From positions 248,001 to 312,000 of the forward strand of contig JADJHU010000015.1 in NCBI GenBank assembly GCA_016707425.1: DNA of 64,000 nucleotides, in the 5' to 3' direction. A program made the translations under genes and the position numbers. Shown piece by piece: positions 60,290-64,000 of the stretch. The DNA comes from Gammaproteobacteria bacterium. Its GTDB lineage: Bacteria; Pseudomonadota; Gammaproteobacteria; Steroidobacterales; Steroidobacteraceae. Below the pieces are notes generated by a model. That model saw nothing but the letters and a program-made list of their open reading frames with translations. It had not been told where the DNA came from and made no database searches. How positions within the stretch are numbered: position 1 is the first letter of the stretch; each line of letters opens with the position of its first letter.

Positions 60290-63200
60290 TCAGCGCACCC
60301 CGAGCGTCAAAGTCTTCTCGAGACGCTGTGCGCCGCGCAGCATACCCACACTGACGATGGCGCCGGGTGCCCGCGCCCTGAGCCGATCGGCATAGGTCTG
60401 AAGAGTCGGGATCGGCTGTCCGTCCATAGCCACGAGCACATCGCCTGCGACGATGCCGGCCGTCTCGGCGGGAGAACCGGGCACGACGGAGGCCACGCGC
60501 ACGCCAGGCCCGGTGAAGGCAAAATCCGGGACGGTACCCAGGAACGCGCGGCGCTCGCCCGGTGCGGTCCGCTCACGCGCATTGCCTTGCGGTCCGCTGC
60601 CGTCCTCAGCCGTCCCTCCCGGCGCGAGCGTCGCCGTGAGCGGCGCGTCGCGCCCGAGAAGGTAGTCGACGGCTTCCTTCGTGACGGTCGCCACCTTCAC
60701 CATACCGGCGACATCGATCCGGTCTGGGGTGTCGCCCGGGCGGTGGTAGTCCAGGTGGGCGCCCGCGAAGAGCTGCACGGCCGGGATGCCACGCTCGATG
60801 AAAGCCAGCTGGTCCGAAGATGCCGCGGCACCGGCAATGGTTTTCACGGCGATGCCCGTCGCAAAGCCGGCACCGCGAAAGAGGTGCGGCCACTCGCGCG
60901 CACTGTCCGTGGCGAGCACCTGGATCTCCTGCGCACCGAGACGCCCAACGGTATCGAGATTCACGGCTGCGCGCAGCCGCTCCCGCGGAAAGGGCGTCGG
61001 CTCCCCGAGATAGTGGCGCGCACCGTAGAGTCCTGCCTCCTCGGCAGTGGTGGCGAGAAAAACCAGGGGCCGCGCCGGTGCGCCGGCCGCAGCATAGATC
61101 CTTGCGAGCTCGAGCAGCACGGCAACGCCGCTCGCATTGTCGTCGGCGCCGGGGTGACGCTTGCCGGCTTCGCCCGCGCGCGCTTGCGGCCAGCCGGAAC
61201 CGAGATGGTCGTAGTGGGCCGTGATCAGCACGACGTCGGCAGAAGACCCGGTCGCCTTGCCGGCCGCGCCCTGGCCTGCCGGCGGATACAGCACACCGAT
61301 CACATTGCGCAGGTCGACGGGCCCGCCGCCGGGGCCGGCCGCCAGCCGGAAGCGCTGAAAGAACGACCCGTCGGCACCGCCCGGTGCGAGCCCCGCAACC
61401 GCGAACTGTCGTGCAAGGTAGTCGGCCGCCGCATCGAGCCCGCCCGTGCCGACACCGCGGCCTTCGCGCTCCGGCGCGGCGAGCCACGTGACGTGATCGC
61501 GCAGCGCATCGGCGGAAAAGACCGCTGGCAATGCGGCGAGTGGCGCCCGCCTCGGGCGGGCAGCCGCCTCCACGGGTCTGGCACGTGCATCGCCCGGCCG
61601 CAGATCGACGCGCAACGGCGAATCCGTGGCCGCCCACTCGCCCTTCACGGTGTTCTGTGCTTCGGGTGCCGGCGAAGCCGAGATACGAATACTTGCCGTA
61701 GTGCGGCAGCTTGCGCGCCAGTGCCTCGGCGGCGCCGGGCGGATCGATGAGGATCCAGCCAACGGCCTTCGTGGTCTCGGTCGGATGCCGCACCACGACG
61801 ACTGCGGAGTCGTCCGAGAGACTGACTGCAGCGCTCCTGTCGGTGCCGAACAGCGGCGCGGCGAGGAGATTCTCCCGACCGAGCAGCCAGACACTCCGTC
61901 CGGCCGGCAACTGTCCGAGCGCGGCGTCGCTCACGATCTCGATGCGGTGACTTGCACTGCGCCAGCCCTCGAGCATGCGCCGATACGCCGCCTGCGACTC
62001 CGCCGATGCGCGCGACGGCAGCACCGCGAGGATCTCCGTCTCACCGAAGATCTGCCCGATCGAAGGCGCCGTCTCGCGCGCATCGAGCAGCCGGAAGAGA
62101 TCGAACTCCGGATCGACCTCGACGAGCAGCGGCTCGGGGAGCCCGTCGATCACGAAGTCCGCCTGTCTGCTTCTCACGGAAATCTGTTCGATGTGCAGCC
62201 CTTCGGCCGTGGTCACGTAGACCGGCACGCGGAGCACATAGGGCGCACCGGCCTGCTGCTGGACGAGGCGCCCGCGCAAACGATAGCGCGCGCCCGTGGG
62301 CTCGACACGCAGATCTTCCAGCGCGAGTCGCGGCGCGCCCGTGCGCGCCACCCATTGCCCGAAGAATGCGCCGAGCTCCCGACCCGAGGTCTTTTCGAAA
62401 ACCGCGCGCAGGTCAGCGAAGCTCGCCCGCCGGCCGCGCTGCTCGCGGTAGAACCGGGTGAGCGCGGCGCGGAATGTCTCGTCACCAAGCTCGCGACGCA
62501 GCATGTGAAACAGCATGAGCGTCTTGCCGTAGCCGACCGCCTCGGTGGCGGCAGAGTGGCGCGTCCGGAAGGCGGTGAGCGGGAAATCCCGGTCGTCCTT
62601 CACGAAGTCCCGGTATTTCCTGAGCGCGTCACGGCGAAACTCGAGACCCTGTCCGGCCTGCTCCTTCAGCAGGTGATCTGCCAGGTACGCCGTGAGTCCC
62701 TCGCACCAGTTGCCGCTCGCGTAATCGACGAAGACGGAATTGCCCCACCAGTTGTGCAGGATCTCGTGCGGATAGGAGGAGGTCAGGATGAAGGGAAAGC
62801 GGATGATCCTGGAGCCCAGCAGCGTGAAGGACGGCATGCCATAGCCGGTCTCCCAGAAGTTCTCCACGAGGGCGAACTTCCCGTAAGGGTAGGGACCGAT
62901 GAGCCCGCGGTACATCTCCAGATACTGCGCCGTCGCCGCGAGATAGCGGCGCGCCAGGGGCTCCTCAGGCGTGCGCAGGAACACCTGTGCCTGGATGGCT
63001 CCCGCTGGTTGCGAGTACAGCGTGAGCGGACCACCGACGAGATCGATCTCGTCCACCGGACCCTCCGAACGCCACGCGGCCCGCCCCTGTGCATCACGCG
63101 AAGTCCCGCTGCCCTGGGAGATGAGATGCCAGCCCTGCGGCACTTCGCCCGTCAATTCGAAACTCAGCAGCTCCTCGTCGAAATACGGATACCAGAGCGT

Positions 63201-63683
63201 GCTGCCGCCGAGATAGATGCCCTCCTTCGAAATCAGCCCCGGCGTCTCGCGGAAGCCGCGCGTGTATTCCTCGGTCCGGGTGTCGGGCGGAAAATCGACC
63301 TGCCCCCGATAGCGCAGGCGGATCTCGCGCTCACCCGGAGCGAGCCGCACGCGATAGCGGATGATCTCGCCGCGCGCCGCGAGCGCCGTGCTCGAGCCGT
63401 TGATGCCGTGGAAGCCCTGCTGCGCATCGAAGGGCAGCGCCTCGACGGCGGGGCTCGACTCGAGGATGACGAACGGTCGGGCGAGCAGGAACTCCACGCT
63501 CTGTCCTGCGCGCTGCGGACCGAGCGTGACCTGCGCCTCGACCTCCAGAGACCCGGACGGCGGGTCGATGCGCAGATCGAGGTGATAGAAGGGCAGCGCC
63601 CCGGCGAATGCTCCCACCTGTCCGAAGGTGGTCAGCAGCAGAGCGGCGACCCTGCGTCGCCTCGCGCCAGAAATCACGCGCAT
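60290..63683 (-). pseudogene. Secreted M1–M28–PDZ peptidase fusion, frameshifted in this sequence
   Basis: About 1130 residues once the frame is restored. An N-terminal signal-like segment precedes an M1-type aminopeptidase region with YPHEILHNWWG (zinc motif, residues 306–310) and GNWCEGLTAYLADHL (third ligand Glu, 328). An M28 aminopeptidase domain follows with ITAHYDHLG, GADDNASGVAVLLELAR, TAEEAGLYGARHY and HLDYHRPGDTPDRID. A C-terminal PDZ domain ends the chain (VVPGSPAETAGIVAGDVLVA). The shift is at 61664–61666: one extra C in ACCCGAA turns FAGTEAQNTVKGEW into a wrong frame. True pseudogene or sequence error. Confidence 0.8.
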
Positions 63684-63688
63684 GCGGA

Positions 63689-64000
63689 TCAGCGCCGGAA
63701 CGCGACTTCGAGCTCGAGCGGCTTGCCGTCACGTTCGAGCCGCACGCGCGCCACGTCCCCCCATCGGCAGGCGGCGGTGAGCTCGCGCAGACGTCCGAAG
63801 GAGTCGATCTTCTCGGCGTCCAGCGCGAGCAGGATGTCACCGACGGCGAGCCCCGCTCTCGCTGCCGGCGAGCCCTCCGAGACCTGGATGATCTTCGTCG
63901 GCGAGGTTCCCAGCCGGCCGGCGAGCGAGACACCGAGCCAGGGCAGTTCAGGCGCCTTCTGCTCCGGGATCCCCCAGACGAAATCCGCATAGGAGGCGCG
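63689..64000 (-). CDS. PDZ-domain protein, partial (5' end beyond the window)
   Basis: The last 103 residues of a protein running in from the right edge. They form a PDZ domain: LPWLGVSLAG, the carboxylate-type loop, IIQVSEGSPAARAGLAVGDI, LLALDAEKIDSFGRLRELT and VRLERDGKPLELEVAFRR at the end. It lies 5 bp upstream of the M1–M28–PDZ gene and is almost certainly cotranscribed with it. The rest may be a protease of related type, but only this part is visible. Confidence 0.8.
   Translation of the reverse strand, partial: RASYADFVWGIPEQKAPELPWLGVSLAGRLGTSPTKIIQVSEGSPAARAGLAVGDILLALDAEKIDSFGRLRELTAACRWGDVARVRLERDGKPLELEVAFRR

Overview
The window is GC-rich, densely packed, gammaproteobacterial DNA. 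The core gene order dapF – DUF484 – xerC – hslV – hslU, with an AlgZ/AlgR pair, comM and amtB nearby, is typical of Gammaproteobacteria. It looks closest to Xanthomonadales, Nevskiales or Steroidobacterales, but the genus cannot be read from sequence alone.

Region 1 (1–16701) is the end of an integrative and conjugative element (ICE). Its backbone runs on the minus strand: a tyrosine integrase (frameshifted here), RadC-like, DUF932, a large ParB-like protein, DUF736, DUF2285, an AlpA-like helix-turn-helix protein, RepA, ParA, a ribbon-helix-helix protein and the TraF pilin maturase. The repA–parA–traF order resembles Tn4371-type ICEs. Three 17-bp iterons between repA and parA look like a replication origin. 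The cargo between radC and the integrase is visibly AT-richer. It holds a Gabija-type anti-phage pair (gajA, gajB) and a HigB/HigA-type toxin–antitoxin. The element stops at the 3' 45 nt of a tRNA-Arg(CCG) gene, which I read as attR. The other end lies left of the window.

Region 2 (16702–26561) is a copper/silver resistance island: cusC-cusB-cusA, a small Met/His-rich periplasmic protein, cusR-cusS and a truncated ATP-grasp-like gene. The same TTACA-N4-TGTAA palindrome lies upstream of both cusC and cusR, which suggests CusR control of both. The island sits between a scrambled comM 3' remnant next to the tRNA fragment and the intact comM, so it was inserted at a tRNA-Arg/comM hotspot.

Region 3 (26571–38410) is core chromosome. 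It holds comM, amtB (with a sigma-54-type promoter), a DUF4124 protein, a 3-hydroxyisobutyrate-dehydrogenase-like enzyme, algZ-algR, a CoA-binding protein, dapF (frameshifted), DUF484, xerC, hslVU and DUF302.

Region 4 (38465–64000) is rich in efflux and envelope genes. It has an MdtABC-type RND pump with its outer-membrane channel, four small envelope proteins of unknown function that form two related pairs, a nitrate/sulfonate-type ABC importer without a binding protein, a 7TMR-DISM diguanylate cyclase, an EmrAB-type MFS pump with its channel, two small membrane proteins, a secreted M1–M28–PDZ peptidase fusion (frameshifted) and a partial PDZ protein at the edge.

Three long genes (integrase, dapF, M1–M28 peptidase) are each broken by one extra base in a short homopolymer. 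Sequencing or assembly error is a serious alternative to true pseudogenes. No CRISPR array, rRNA or complete tRNA gene was seen.
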